From positions 13,082,001 through 13,146,000 of the forward strand of contig OZ059897.1 of the NCBI GenBank assembly GCA_964057225.1: a DNA stretch of 64,000 nt, in the 5' to 3' direction. Below the pieces are notes generated by a model, which worked only from the letters and a program-made list of their open reading frames with translations, had not been told where the DNA came from and ran no database searches. The position numbers and the translations under genes are program-made. The stretch comes from Auanema rhodensis. Taxonomy: Eukaryota > Nematoda > Chromadorea > Rhabditida > Rhabditidae. Shown here one piece after another: positions 11,967 to 24,700 of the stretch (positions are counted from its first letter, which is position 1; each line of letters opens with the position of its first letter).

Positions 11967-13294
11967 TTAATAGAAACGGCTCTTTCTATTTCTGCGATTA
12001 GTATATTCTTTCACTCCGAAATAGGCTACTACGACAAGAAGAGCGAGAACTCCTATGTAAAAAATCCATTTAATGAATGTGAAGAAAGCGCTTCCACTGT
12101 CAGTTGCTTAAATTAAGATGGTTTAATAAAAATAAAGAAAAATTGGCCTACGTGGCTCGGTAACAGTGCCAACAGCACCCGTATATTGTGGAACAGGGAC
12201 GTTAGGTTTTCTTTCAGTACTTTGGAGATGGAAACTATAAAATGATCGAATAAATTAAAAGAAATTAAAGATGAACACACAATTTCACGTAAAGAATTTC
12301 ATGGCTACTGTTTAAGTCTCCAGTAGAAGCTGATAATCCCAAGTGATAGTTAAGCGGAAGCTGCATGTCTTAAAAATTGTACTTTCCAAACATCTTTGAA
12401 TGAATAATTACCATGATATGAATTACACAAAGACCAAGTGTCCCCTTTTCCACTATAGAAAATGCTGAGTTTGTTATTTATATAACGAATCAAGATCATT
12501 GAAGCATTCTTGTTTCTGATATCAACCCCATCTCGCAAAGCAAAACTATAAAAAGATAATGAATAGATGATATGAAATAAAAAAACCAACTCGAAATTGC
12601 ATGAAATGTCGCCAGCAGGAGCTAGATTAAGACCGTCTTTACTATCGTCATACTTTTTGGTTCCATCATTGAAAAATGTGATAACATCTGGTCTAGTAAA
12701 AACGCCATTCTTTCGGTTTGGATAAGTATCAATAGCTGAAAACATTATAACATTGCAAAATTAAAAGTTTCATATAAGTCATATGTTATCATACCAACTC
12801 CAATGCCGGAAAACAGCTCAGGGGCTCCGTAAGCACTTCCAGTACCAGTATGCTGAGTGTACCAAATAGCAAGACCATCTGCTGGACTTGATTCGCCTGA
12901 CACACGGAAGCCAACCTGAACACAATAATAACAAAAACTTCCTTATGGTCAAGACATACAATTAATTCCCAATCTTGAGATGTAACTGGAGTTTTGCTCC
13001 ATATGGAGCCTCTTAGACTATTCTCATTGCGTGTAAGACGAAGGTGATTAGAAGTCAATAAAGCATCACCTAGGAAAATTACGATGCTGCTTTTACAAAA
13101 CTTCATATCAACAAACCAACAAAATCCCAATGCATTGCATTTGAATACGGAGCTACAAGTTGCAAATCTTTAATAGGATATCCTCTAGTTTCAAATATGC
13201 TAGAACCGTCTATCAGCTCAGACTCATCAGCTAAAGCTACATAGCTTAAAATCCATAAGAAACTCAGTATTTTGTATATACGGTATCCCTGCAT
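11967..13294 (-). CDS. ile-2: L-type lectin of the LMAN2/VIP36 family (ER-Golgi cargo receptor)
   Basis: Eight exons (13294-13117, 13069-12960, 12915-12795, 12735-12591, 12545-12412, 12368-12281, 12234-12152, 12106-11967) close in frame to about 332 residues. The order is signal peptide (about 1-22, ending ALA), leguminous-lectin-like carbohydrate domain, stalk, one TM helix and a short cytosolic tail. Diagnostic stretches are HWDFVGDALLTS, SQDWELIVGFRV, GLAIWYT, AIDTYPN and the acidic-Lys-Asp-Gly loop of the sugar/calcium site. The two Cys of the conserved disulfide (SCNF and SLCNS) are present. The tail ends in RKSRFY, matching the basic-Phe-Tyr sorting signal of VIP36. A TTTTAG acceptor 4 nt before the ATG suggests trans-splicing. 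The 5' end of exon 5 is ambiguous: a later acceptor (ATCAG) would drop ten residues in frame and fit the family length better. Confidence 0.88.
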
Positions 13295-13301
13295 TTTCCT
13301 A

Positions 13302-14343
13302 AAACATATTTTGAGATTTTTAGAGGTGAAATGCATCGATAACATCAAGAAGGATTTTACCAATTGAAAAAAACAGTATTTCGCTTTATCATATATTATT
13401 AGAGTATATATAATCTTTACAGATAGTAAACTATAAATTTTAAAACGCAGAACTAAGGTTTTGAAAAGGACTTGACCAGTTGGGACATAATTATTGATGT
13501 TTCGATGAAGGCAGACATCAGAAAATAAAATAATACAACAGAATAGAAAATGACCAAATCAGTAAAGAATAAGTGAAGCTAGGCAACAGGTATAACATTG
13601 TGAATAGATGAACATATTGGGTCGTCCCTCTGGTATAGAATGTTTATGAACAGCTCAGACACTTGTGTATAATTACTTTTAGAAGCGCCGTTCCTAGCTC
13701 ACAAATCACAGCACAACGAAAATAGATATACATCTGAACAAGTGCTGAAGTGTATTACAACAAAATAACTTAAAGTTCCTAAGCTGCCAAAGTTTTCTAG
13801 CAAAACATGAACGTGGAGACTTGCAAGCAGAACAAAGGCAAAGAAGCTATAGTCACCGAGACGGTACTAAACCTAGAAAATGAGAAAACTCGGCGACGTG
13901 GTCGCCTGCTTGGGTACGAAATCATGGCAATCACCAACCGCATTTTCATAAGCAGCCACCCAAAACTATTTCCATTTGCCTCTAATAAGGTGGCAGCTTG
14001 AGAATTAAAATGCATTTAGAGTTTAAATATGACTTAGTAATACACATATGAAGCTGACGGCGGTCCAGCCAATATTTTATATACACCGCTTTTAGACAAA
14101 TGCTACAAGTATGGACACTTGGTCTTCTTCTGGGTTGGGAGCAAAATGCTTACCCACATAGAGATACAAGGAAACTGACAATCTGTGGCAAGTATGAATA
14201 TTGTGGGTAGCTATATAGGTAAACAAGAGGTTCTCCTATATGATAACTTCCAAAAAGGCAAGGCGACTAATTGTTAAACTAGTACAAAAGCCGCAAAAGA
14301 AAAAAAGGCACCCATGAGAGGTATTCAGAAGCACTTCTTTGGT
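13302..14343. other. Intergenic stretch between ile-2-like and ONECUT genes
   Basis: About 1 kb. The patch 13800-14010 is less AT-rich and open on both strands, but neither translation looks like a known family or has splice context. I treat it as non-coding or 3'UTR of the ONECUT gene. Confidence 0.4.
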
Positions 14344-16886
14344 TTAAGGCAGGTTATCTTCAGTAACATCTTGCTCCTGTTTGATGCGACTACGGTCAAC
14401 TACATCAACTGGTGAATCTTCAACTGGCTGAAAAATATAACATGAAAAGGACATTGAAATAATACAAAACCTCGCAATGAACTACATCAACTCCAGGATT
14501 TGTATCATACAGTGCATTTTGACCTACAGCTTCACCATCTTCGCCTTTGTAAATCTGTAAGTACAATTTTGTAAAAACTAGTAAAAGAGAAAGTAAATAA
14601 ATAAACCTTGTTGTTGTACCCGTCATCTTCTTCTAATCTCATTTGATCTTGTGCAGCAGCATCACGACTGTATTGTATAGCCGATTGAGCTACACTTGTC
14701 ACCTAAATAAGCAGAATAAGAAAAAATATTAGCAAGGATTATATAGACATGAAAGGCATAAGGTCGAGGCAAAGTTAGGCCACAATTCGAGACACATACC
14801 GTGGCTTCAACATGCTGCATGCTAGCTGGAACGCGACGGGTTCGGTTATTCGCCGTCCGTGGAGGAGAATCAGGTGGTGGAGTCACCGGATGAACCTATA
14901 CAAACAGAGTCAGGCTTAAATTCGGGCGAAAGCGAACAAATCTTCATATATATGAAGGAAAAAGCAAAAAAAAAGGGCAAATCGGGCAAAATTTGAAATA
15001 AATACCTGTTGATATGGTTGAGGCTCGTCCTGATTAGAACCAGCTCGGCTTCTACGTCTTGCGTTCATAAAGAAATTTGCCACAGTAGATAAATCTAATC
15101 TCAAATGTTCAGCAATTGTCTGTTGCATTTCTCTTGAAGGACGTTGAGTCTCTTTGAAAATCGCCTTAATCGATGTTAACCTAATTATTTAACATTATAT
15201 ACATACTTGTAAAGTTCGTTTTTGTATGTCAGTGAAAACCAATCTAGGTCTCTTATTAGCTGGAGCATCACCATCTATGCTTCGTCTGTTAGCATGTCGT
15301 ACATTTTGAGCGGGAGTTGGAGGAGTCATTCCCATAGATTTGGATAAGCCATTTACAACATCCTCATTTTCTAAAAAGAAATCATAGTATAACAATATTG
15401 CAATGAAATATTACCATTTCCGTTTTTATACATGTCCAAAATTCCTAAACGCATTGATAATGGCTGTTGAACCCAGTTAAACATTCGGCGAAACGTTTCA
15501 CGTCCAGATTTTAATTTGTTCCAAGGCTTGGGATTCCTGAGCAAGTCAGACAAGGTGCCCTGACTCCTATAGACAATATTATAATTGAAATAAACTTAGT
15601 AATTTCGTTAAACCTGCATAAAATTCTTTCGGCGAATATGGCCTGAGGAATGGAATGTTGTTTGAGTTCATATGCTATACGTTTACACAATTCTTTCGTA
15701 TCAATGTATATATCGTCATCAATCTCAGCGTTTAAAGGATCGTTACTATCTTTTGTTGAATAAATTCTTCTTTCTGAAAGATTTTGAATAACATAAGCTT
15801 TCAAGAAATATATAATACGTTTGGGAGCATAAGCTTGTCTTTGGTAGGCAGCATCACGGTCATCTCCATTAAGCTGACTTCGCACTTCAGAATCTTCATC
15901 GTGTTTGATATTTCCTAATCGCGATGGAATCATAGATCCTGAAGGCGGACCTGAGTAACTATGAGGAGACGGTGATGAGTTCCGCTAAAGAATAAACATA
16001 ATATACAAAAAGCACAAGTAATTAGTTACCTGTTCACCAATTAAACTAGCAATCATCGTACTCGCTAATTCAACATTGCTAACTGCTGGCGGAGTTTCAG
16101 CTTGAGCTATCCTATCTAAATCTTGTTGTTGCATAGATAATTGAGATCCCATCATCATATGATGCGAGCCATCAAGAGTATCAGGCTCTTCCTGGAACAT
16201 TTACATATGGAGAATGTTTTAAAATTATGTTATGTTACCTTAATAAAAACTGAAGAGCGACTGAAATCACTACCAGCGTGAGTTCTCCGAGCATCCATAT
16301 GTAGGGGAGATAATAAACCGGCGGGTCCGTTGCCAAAACTGTATATATTTTGTTTAAGAATTCATAAAATAGTTAATTACCTTGTTTTATCAATACTCGA
16401 GTACTGACTTGGCAGTCCCATTAACCCAAAGCTACTACTAAACAAATAAACGGTTAATATAATTATAGAAAAAAAATGCCTTTGATCAGAAGCCATGCTC
16501 ATTGGAGCTAACGGTGCAAGTTGAGGACTAGAAGAGTGATCATTTATCATCACCGATGTAGCCGGAGCTGAGGATTGTTGAGGACTGATTTGTTCGAGGA
16601 AATTCTCTGGGAGATCATCGAAATTTCTTGAGTTATTAATGAATGTACTGGACGGGTCAATTTGAAGATAATCAGCCCTTCGTGGCTTTTCTCTATAAAA
16701 ACAACAATATACATTTAAACCGTAAAATACAAAGAAAAGAAGTTTGGATACGGTAACAAAAGGGGAGTGGCAACACAATTAGATGCGAAAATTCTATTGA
16801 GCTTAATCTATGAATTAGGAAACTAACCCGTTCGACGATCCCATCGATGTAACTGTGCTACAAGCTGTTACAGATGTGGGTTCCAT
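14344..16886 (-). CDS. ceh-48: ONECUT-family transcription factor (cut domain plus homeodomain)
   Basis: Thirteen exons close in frame to about 598 residues. Residues 1-285 are Ser/Pro/Gln-rich, presumably a transactivation region. The single CUT domain spans about 289-372 (IDTKELCKRI to MRLGILDMY). The homeodomain is at about 407-467 (RPRLVFTDIQKRTLQ to NFFMNARRRS). The Phe at position 48 and Met at position 50 of the homeodomain are the ONECUT hallmark. Two psi-KxE SUMO consensus sites are present: IKEE (Lys143, spanning an exon junction) and IKQE (Lys587, last exon). In worms and other animals the family acts in pan-neuronal gene control. An in-frame stop lies just upstream of the ATG, and a TTTTTTTAG acceptor lies about 68 nt upstream. 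One intron (16479-16438) appears to be GC-AG. Its 42 bases are open in frame, so retention would insert 14 mainly hydrophobic residues. Confidence 0.92.
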
Positions 16887-17106
16887 ATCGTAGCAGATTC
16901 ATACGAATCGTCGTTTAAGCTATTATTACGATACAACCAACTTTTGATGGACGCCTAAAAAAACTAAAAAACTATAAGTATCGAAAATCTATAAATATCA
17001 GTATATAAATTTGAATTTTTTTCAAGCTTATAAATAGCATAAATCAATTAAGTTAATTTTAAAAATTGAAAAATATTGATTGATCGACAGAAATTGATTT
17101 TTCTGG

Positions 17107-17262
17107 CTAAAGCAGAACCTGCAAATTGTGTACATTGTTTGGAACGCCCTGCGTTCTCTGACGCGATGCTTCTCTGCGCTCTGACCTTCGAAAGCACGCA
17201 TAGCAAAAGATACTCAGTAAACGCCCAATGCGAATGCTAAGCAGCCTCAGCCAAGAATCCAT
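17107..17262 (-). CDS. Coding-like small ORF upstream of the ONECUT gene
   Basis: A 51-codon ORF starting MDSWLRLLSIRIGRLL, followed by a Cys-containing stretch (FCYACF) and a basic tail. It is near 47% GC in a region well below 30%, which is what coding exons of this window look like. A CAG|GTTCTG donor (exon end 17119) sits just before its stop. Splicing it to the TTTAG|GCG acceptor at 16954 would extend the frame to about 76 residues, running past the ONECUT ATG in a different frame. It may thus be a small protein gene, an overlapping upstream ORF, or a leader exon. I recognise no family. Confidence 0.35.
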   Translation of the reverse strand: MDSWLRLLSIRIGRLLSIFCYACFRRSERREASRQRTQGVPNNVHNLQVLL

Positions 17263-17490
17263 TTTATCTCGATTACGGTATTGGCAAAGTGCCACACTAG
17301 GTTTATTTGCTCAAGCTTCTCCTTTTGATTGAGAAATAATAATAGTATTCCTTGGTTGTTTTGTTATTTGAAATAATAGAAACTTCTTTGAATTTCGTTT
17401 TGTTTCAACTTTTGTTCTAAGTTTTAAATAAAAATTGAAAATGAAATAGAATATAACTTATAGGTAGTTAAATCATATTGTAAACAACAC

Positions 17491-19987
17491 ATGCTTGCAT
17501 TGAACACGAATTTAGCTGATTTACCATCAAGTGTACTTCCAAATTTATCTGCATGTTTATCTGCCAATGATTTGTGGTTAAAAATTATCGATACTGACAG
17601 AAGGAGCACATTCTATTTGAGGTATTCTCAACATTGTATTTTGTTGGTGGCGTAACAATTTTTTTTAAAATTCAGTCCTGAAGACATTGATAAACATAAA
17701 AGATTTGATAATTCGGGGGAGTCTTTACTCCGCACATGGGGCAATAGAGGAAATACTGTTCTTGATTTTTGTAAACGCTTGCAGGTATACATAATTCAGT
17801 CTTCGTGAAGATATGAGGTTAACTTATGCTAATTAAGGAGCTATCCCAACAATATGGAGGACTCATGGATCCACCTCAGCTTATGCTATATCGTAAATTC
17901 AGTAATAATTTGTTTTTTCCTACTGGCGTAAACTAACTTCTCAACAGAATCTTTAAAATGGGGGAGGCCTGAGGAAATACAGGTCTCTGTAGTAAATAAT
18001 GGAAAGGATATAGCCCTACGGTCAACAGCTGTTGGGTTCCCATTCCCCTCATTTGAATGGTACAAGGATATGCAAAAGATAGAACATGCGAATTCTAATG
18101 TTTTAATCATTAGAAGGTTGGTATTCATCATCTAGTAAAAATAGAGTTAAGGCTTATATAGGTGTCAATGCTTCACTAATGTTGAATTTACTTGTAAAGC
18201 TATGAATGTAGTTGAGGAGGGAGAAACCTATTCTTATTTTTATCGTAAAAACTCGAAACAATTTGAATCCGAAATAATGTCTGGTCCCGTAACTGTTAAA
18301 CATTTAGTGGAGGATTCAATGAGTAAGCTTTGAGTGTTTTTTTATTAGTATTATACGATGGCAATTAGAATGCTCAATATGTCAGCAAGAAGAAGAGCTC
18401 ATTGCCGCTGATAAAGTTGCTTTAATTATATCTAACTGTGTATATAAGGAATTACCGGAACTTCTAACTCCTAGATGTGATGCTGAGACTTTAGCTGGAG
18501 CTCTTCAGGTTTGTAATAATTAATTTGTCAATATTTTAAATCTTTTAAGGAGTTGAAATTCAAAACTATGACCTTAGCAGATTTAAATTTGAGCGAGATG
18601 AAGATGATGGTCAAGCAGTATACTAGGCTTCTTGGAACTGGTGTGTACGGTGAGTTATACCTGAGGAGAGTTTAATAACTAACCTTTGTTATAGCTGTTT
18701 TCTACTTTGTTGGTCATGGTTTCGAAGTTAATGGCCAATGCTATCTTTTACCCGTCGATGCACCCAAAGAACCTCATCATCCAGATAATTGTTTATCAGT
18801 TGATTGGATTCTAGCTGAATTCGCTCCATATAATCCCTCACTAAATTTGTTACTTCTAGATGTGTGCAGAAAATATATTCCGTACGTCGAAAAGAATATA
18901 ATATTGATAATTTAGAAAATTTAGAATTGACTGTGTTGGACCCTTCATCCAGTATGCCGAATATTTCAAAAATAAAAAAAGACCTAACCGAAATACGGTA
19001 TATGGGTTCTCAACTAGTGATGGTATTGGGGCATATGAGGTGATGCATTTATTCATCTTCTTCATATTGATTTTCGCTTTCTATTCAGATTCGAGGTGAT
19101 GTGAATGGAGTTTTTATGAAATACTTGAAAAATCATGTGAAAAAACCAATTTCGGTTGTCGAAATGATGAATCACGTTCTCCGAGGTGTTTTGACATTTT
19201 AAAAATAAAATAACTTTTTAAATGAAGATATCGAAGAAGATAGTAAAGTGTGTGATTATCAAGTTCCTGAATTGAGATCGACTATCACACGACCTAAAAG
19301 CTTAGCAGATCCTTTGGAATATTCTGGCCATACTATTTCATTTACACATCATACAGGACACTGGAGGCTAATGCATGGTGAATTTTTTTTCTTCACATTA
19401 ATTATATTTTTTTTATTGATAGAATTGCCTACGCCTATAACAGTGAATTTCTTCGAACATAATCTTTCTGTTACAATCTGGGTAGACTTTTGCGGTCATT
19501 TTACTAATCTTGTAAGGAAGTTCTACTATAATCCTCAAATAACTTCCTGTTGTAGGCTTTTGTCTTTTCATCTGTTGGGGATATTGTGGGAGATCTTGAT
19601 GATAACGAGGAAAGACGATTATCAGAAAAAGCTTTGAATCATCGAGCTTTTCTTCAATTCCCTCCGGTTTGTTTTTCGATGATGAAATTTTCAATTATAC
19701 CAATAACACGTTTGGAAGTTTTAATTTGTTTTTCAGGAATTACACATTTCCAATCAACGCATTCTCGAAGTTGCCGAAGAAGGAGTTACCATACGTTGTA
19801 TGCTATCTAATCTTCAACGATGCAACGTTTGACACCACTTTTGTATGAAATTTGTTATATTTTCTTTCAGGGTCTTGTAACATGCAAAATTCAATTGAAA
19901 CATAAAGATGATCTAAATCAAACAGTTGCTGAAGCTGATGCTGTGCTGGGTCACGTTTTAATAACAAAGCTTCAACTAGTCACTTAA
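17491..19987 (+). CDS. malt-1: Paracaspase MALT1
   Basis: Fifteen exons (17491-17621, 17676-17784, 17838-17892, 17948-18116, 18162-18322, 18369-18508, 18550-18649, 18695-18881, 18916-19039, 19089-19185, 19228-19377, 19423-19511, 19556-19666, 19737-19826, 19871-19987) close to about 609 residues. Residues 1-95 resemble the death domain. An Ig-like domain follows (about 100-200, with SFEWYK and FTCKA). The caspase-like domain carries the dyad His296 (FVGHGFE) and Cys346 (LLLDVCRK), plus the PVDAP motif typical of MALT1. A C-terminal region follows that may be Ig-like. The protease cleaves after Arg and acts in CARD-BCL10-type signalling in vertebrates; in nematodes it has been linked to NF-kB-independent roles. 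The gene lies divergent from the ONECUT locus, with about 230 bp between starts if the small ORF is counted. Confidence 0.92.
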
Positions 19988-20019
19988 ATTAATATTTGTA
20001 AATATGAGAGAATTAAATT

Positions 20020-20025
20020 AATAAA
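20020..20025 (+). terminator. Probable polyadenylation signal of malt-1
   Basis: AATAAA, 33 nt after the malt-1 stop codon. Confidence 0.6.
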
Positions 20026-20084
20026 AAATGATTTCTTTTCTTGTGAATATGTTCTCCGTGTATGAAAAACAGAGCAATAGTTTT

Positions 20085-20300
20085 TAACATCACTTAAACA
20101 ATTCCAAGGACATGAGCAACAAGCTACTTGTCGGATATTGTCAATGCTTATTTGGTTTGAAGCTGTGTGGCCGCTGTGTGGATCGATGTGCGGTTGTGGT
20201 GTGGTGGGCAAAGGAGGTTGACAACAACATAGCTTTACTTGGTCATGATAATTGCCTTCCTAGCCTTGTGTTCCTGCCTGTCCTTTTCCTATTTCAATTA
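20085..20300. other. GC-rich island with open frames on both strands
   Basis: GC content is visibly far above the flanks. The plus strand reads MSNKLLVGYCQCLFGLKLCG and continues; the minus strand reads a Pro/His-rich stretch ending CSCPWNCL before a GTGATG donor-like site. Neither has clear splice partners or a known family. It could be an unrecognised exon, an ncRNA or a regulatory element. Confidence 0.25.
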
Positions 20301-21731
20301 CTACTAATTAGTGCCTAACTGCAGTTTTATATCATTTTCAAATTTGATCCAACTGTCACAAGACGCACTCAATTACCGCACTTTATGCTATCAACACCCT
20401 CTTATGTCTCTTACTCACCTAACTGGACGAAATTACTCAGGCGGAATTACTGAAGTTTATTGGTAGATGTTGAATCGCAGAAATGATGACAAAGTAAGGC
20501 AAAGGTAGCCAAAACCATGCTTTTTTCTAGTTCGACAACGATATTTTGTTCAAACTCAAGTTGTGATTGATGGCTTTTTTTTACCGCCAGAAGTTTCCCA
20601 TGAGTCGTTTGTGAGCTAGCTTTTATTTGACTGCTTAGCCTATCTAACTTTGACTCTTGTCACTACATATATAGCAGCGAGATATTCGCATGTCAATGTT
20701 TTTTCTAGTTCAGAATCAAAAAAATTCTAGCTACTAGCTCCGTGCTTTTTCTCTTCCTTTTATTAGTTAGTATACAAGTGTTTTTAGAGGAATCTTTTTA
20801 AGCTTACAAGCATGCATAGCTAACCATTTTTCATCGCAGATACTGAATCGAATTGGCCTGTTTTTATACGAACATGTCATTTTACTTGTTGTCATTTCGT
20901 TATATTTATCTCTCTTTACTCCTAATAACACTTCTTAGTTTTTTTTGAAAAATATATGTTGGAAATTCAGTTATTTTAGTTATGAAGGTTAGATTTTGCG
21001 CAGTTGTTGGCCCTCTTAAAGTTATTTATATATTAAACAATATATTTTAATTCTTTGTATACACTTTATATAAATTTTTGAAAATATGATTAAAAGACTA
21101 GCCGTTTTCTTTGAAAAGTTAAGGAATTCTCGAAGGTGAAATTTTTTAGATATAAGAAAAAAAAAGGATAAAGAGGATAGAGTTGAGAGAAAGAGGAAAG
21201 AGAAATAAAGAAAAAGAAGAGAGATGTAAGATAGATAGAGAGCCCTAATTAAAATCGAATACGAATAGGCTCGTCTGCGTTTCTCTCTTTAGGCTTTGTA
21301 TGGCATGGGCAGTACGAAGCAATGAATGTGTATGCAGATATGTGTGCTTTTGGTGTGTATGTGCCGTCGTAATCGTCACGGTAATCGTCTACTTTGCAAA
21401 AACCTTGATTTGAAATTGAAATGTTTAAGAAGCTTATTCTATTTATTAAGAGGAAAGAAGCTTTAAATAGAGGTAATTATATTATTTTCATAATTTCTCC
21501 GAAAATTAGCTTCATTTCCGTTAAACTGGTGGCCATGCCGCATTCCCTGAAAAAATGACAATAATAACTTGAACAGGGAAGCAAACCTCAATAATTGAGA
21601 ATAACTTTTTGTTATTTTTAAATTTTTCAATGCATTCATCAAAGTTTCTATTTTCGTATCACTATAAATTGGCCTTACACTGCATTAAAAGCCAATGTTT
21701 TATATCTTGTACCTATGTTGACCACGGAACA

Positions 21732-21780
21732 CAAACTTCACGTGTAAATTAACATAAAGCTGAGATTGACGTGAAGTTTG
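21732..21780. repeat. 12-bp perfect inverted repeat with an E-box in one arm
   Basis: CAAACTTCACGT (21732-21743) and its exact reverse complement ACGTGAAGTTTG (21769-21780) are separated by 25 nt. The left arm is followed by G, giving a CACGTG E-box. It could form a stem-loop or be a paired binding site upstream of jip-1. Confidence 0.7.
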
Positions 21781-24700
21781 CATTTGTCATTTTGCGGTTT
21801 TAAGATAATTGGTTGCATTTAATTTTTTTCTTGCTGAGTGCTTTTAGTTTCGTATTCAACTTTTTTTTTACTTTTTTAATTACTATTTTTGTTATTAGAA
21901 ACACTCAATAAATACATTTATATAAATATACATAAAAGTATAAAAAATATATATTTATATACAAAAAATATATTTTATATGGCAAATTTTTGCCATTTAT
22001 CATTAATTCGTACAATAATCTCACTAGAGGGCATTTTTCAAATGTCCATTGCTTTTCCCACTATGATTCTTATGTCATTCAACCATTTCATTCACTTTTT
22101 TTTCGAGTCCATTATGAGTTTTAAATTCTAATTACGCCAATCCTATGTTTCCGTCGAGTTCAGAGAGTACGACAACGACGACGCCTATGAGAGATGTTCC
22201 ATGAATACATACTACATGCCTATATGGCTCCACACACCATGCATGGAAGTAGATCGCAAGAAGAAAGATGAAGCAGATTTGAGAGAAACAGAGCTTCTCC
22301 TTTTCTTTTCTGCTTCTTTTCTGCTCGTCGTAGCCTACTAACAGCCAGGCATGATGCAATTTCTTCATTGATTCTCTCAACGTTCATTTCTTATTTCCTA
22401 ACCGCCATATAAAATTGTTAACCGTTCTGCTATCCGCTGTCATCTGCTTGAATACGTATATAGATGCTTTTATCTAAACATTTTATGATGAGATTCAGTT
22501 GATCTTTACAATTGGTTTAGTTTCAGTTTGATACGTTGATCCATACATTTTGTGATTGCTAATTTTGAAAATTGGATATCAAACATGTATAACTTCTCAA
22601 TATTTATTTGGCAACTACCAAATCTACTATTCTTATCAGAAATCTAATTTTTTCGTATTTTTAGACAAGTTGATGTCAAAATGCAGACACCACTATTTTC
22701 TTTTCCATAGCCAAACAAAAAAAAATGAAAAGAAAGGCAAGATATTTGATGTTGAGAAATGAGAATAAATACATTGATATCTATACATATACGTATGTTG
22801 TCACTATTATATAGTAAATTATTTGAGTTTCTTTTTTGCATTAAATCTCAAAAATAGTTGTAACTTCAATTTTCTAGTATTGGGTTAATGTTTTTTTCGT
22901 ATTATTCAGTTCTTTTTTTCTCGAGCTTCTTTTGTTTTCATGAAACTGCATTTTCTGAATAAATTCATTTTCCATTTGCCCGTTAACTTTTTTTTTAACT
23001 TATGAAACAGAAATCTTTTTTAATGCTGTATTTTAATATCATTTAAATGTTTTTTTTTTCAAACATTAAAAATGTCTTTAAAATATATTATTTGATATAA
23101 TATTATATGAGCATACATTGTATTGAAGGCGTTTTTTTTACTCATTTTCCTGCCTTTTTTTTTTGGTTTATATGAGTTACTCATATAAGTCATTGAAGGA
23201 TTAACTACAAACTAATATGATATTCATTTCATTTTATGACTCCTTATTCATATCTATTGTATTGATTATAACCATATAATTTAAATGAATATTAATATAA
23301 TATGTTATCATAAATATCTTTTCGTAAAATCCATCTGTTTTCTCACTTATTCGAGAATATAATCGTTATTCTACTTCTATTTCACTCGTTTTCTTATTCT
23401 TTCTATTCATTTTTCCATATCTTACTTCCTTTTTAGGTTTTTTTACTTTATAGAATAATGCTTTTATAGTTCATTCTTTTGAGAATCATAAAACTATTAA
23501 ATGTACTACTATAAAGGTTTTTCTTTAGTTTTATTTAAACTATTTTTAAAAATATAATAATAGTTATATATATATATATATACAACTTAAATTATTCTAT
23601 ATATATATTTATAAACTTTGTTTAACTTTTTGTTTACCATTTCTCTATTTTTTCTAAATCTTCAAGACTTCCAAATTACTGCTCTTTGAATGTAAAAACT
23701 TAATCATATTAGCAGCTAATGGTCTATTCAGTCCTATGATGTCGTTCTTTGACACTCTTAGAAAATCCGCTGAACTCGTGTCAATCGTTGTCATTCTCAT
23801 GTTTTTCGTATACTTTCTACTCTACATACCAAGCTTTAATCTTCTTTTATCTTCAAATCCTTCTCTTGGAAAATCTTCTTATTTCCTATTTCATACCTGG
23901 GCTTCCTTATCGGCTTCTAATCCCTTCTCTTCTTTCACCATATGATATACATGATAGTTTATGATATAACCAATATTCGTTAACATACTCTGTTTTATTT
24001 TAAAATATAAAAAAAAATTTTTTACTTAATAAGAGTTGTTATGATTTTCTAAAATTTATTTTATTTTGCAACTTGTCTTCTATTCTTTTTTAACTGCTCT
24101 TTGTTCATCTCATGGATATAACAAATTTCTTTCATATAATCTACTATTATTATTTTGTTTTTATAATTTTCTCTTTCAGTCAATAATTCTCTGCCGTCTC
24201 ATATCTTTTTCTATATTTTTATTTTTGCTCAAGCTATCTGCATCTGCTCTTTATATCTCTTTCCTTTTTAATTTCCTTAATCATTACGTTTTTAAAAAAT
24301 TTAAATAGGATTGATGTTAATGTTTCTAGCAATCTGATGCTATAATCAATTTTCTTACTTTTTTATATTTTCATTTGAGCCATATCTAAGCAACACCTAA
24401 CAACTTGTTAATGGAATTTCCTTATACGTATATATCTTGGAAGTCAATATAATTGCGTTCGTTTGCCCAACTTGGCGTGATTCGCATTCATTTACAAACC
24501 AATTGACTTTTACATTAGAAGAACTAATCTTTCTTTTTTTTTCATCTAACTATTATTGAAAAGTGTTCTTTCGTATATTTTACTAGTGGTATAATCTCTT
24601 CATTTCATCCGTTATTTCATTGATAATCTTAACTGCTTTGAGCTCCATCTTTTGATAATTTGGTGCCTCCTCTTCCTCTGCTTATTTCTGCTAGCCTTTT

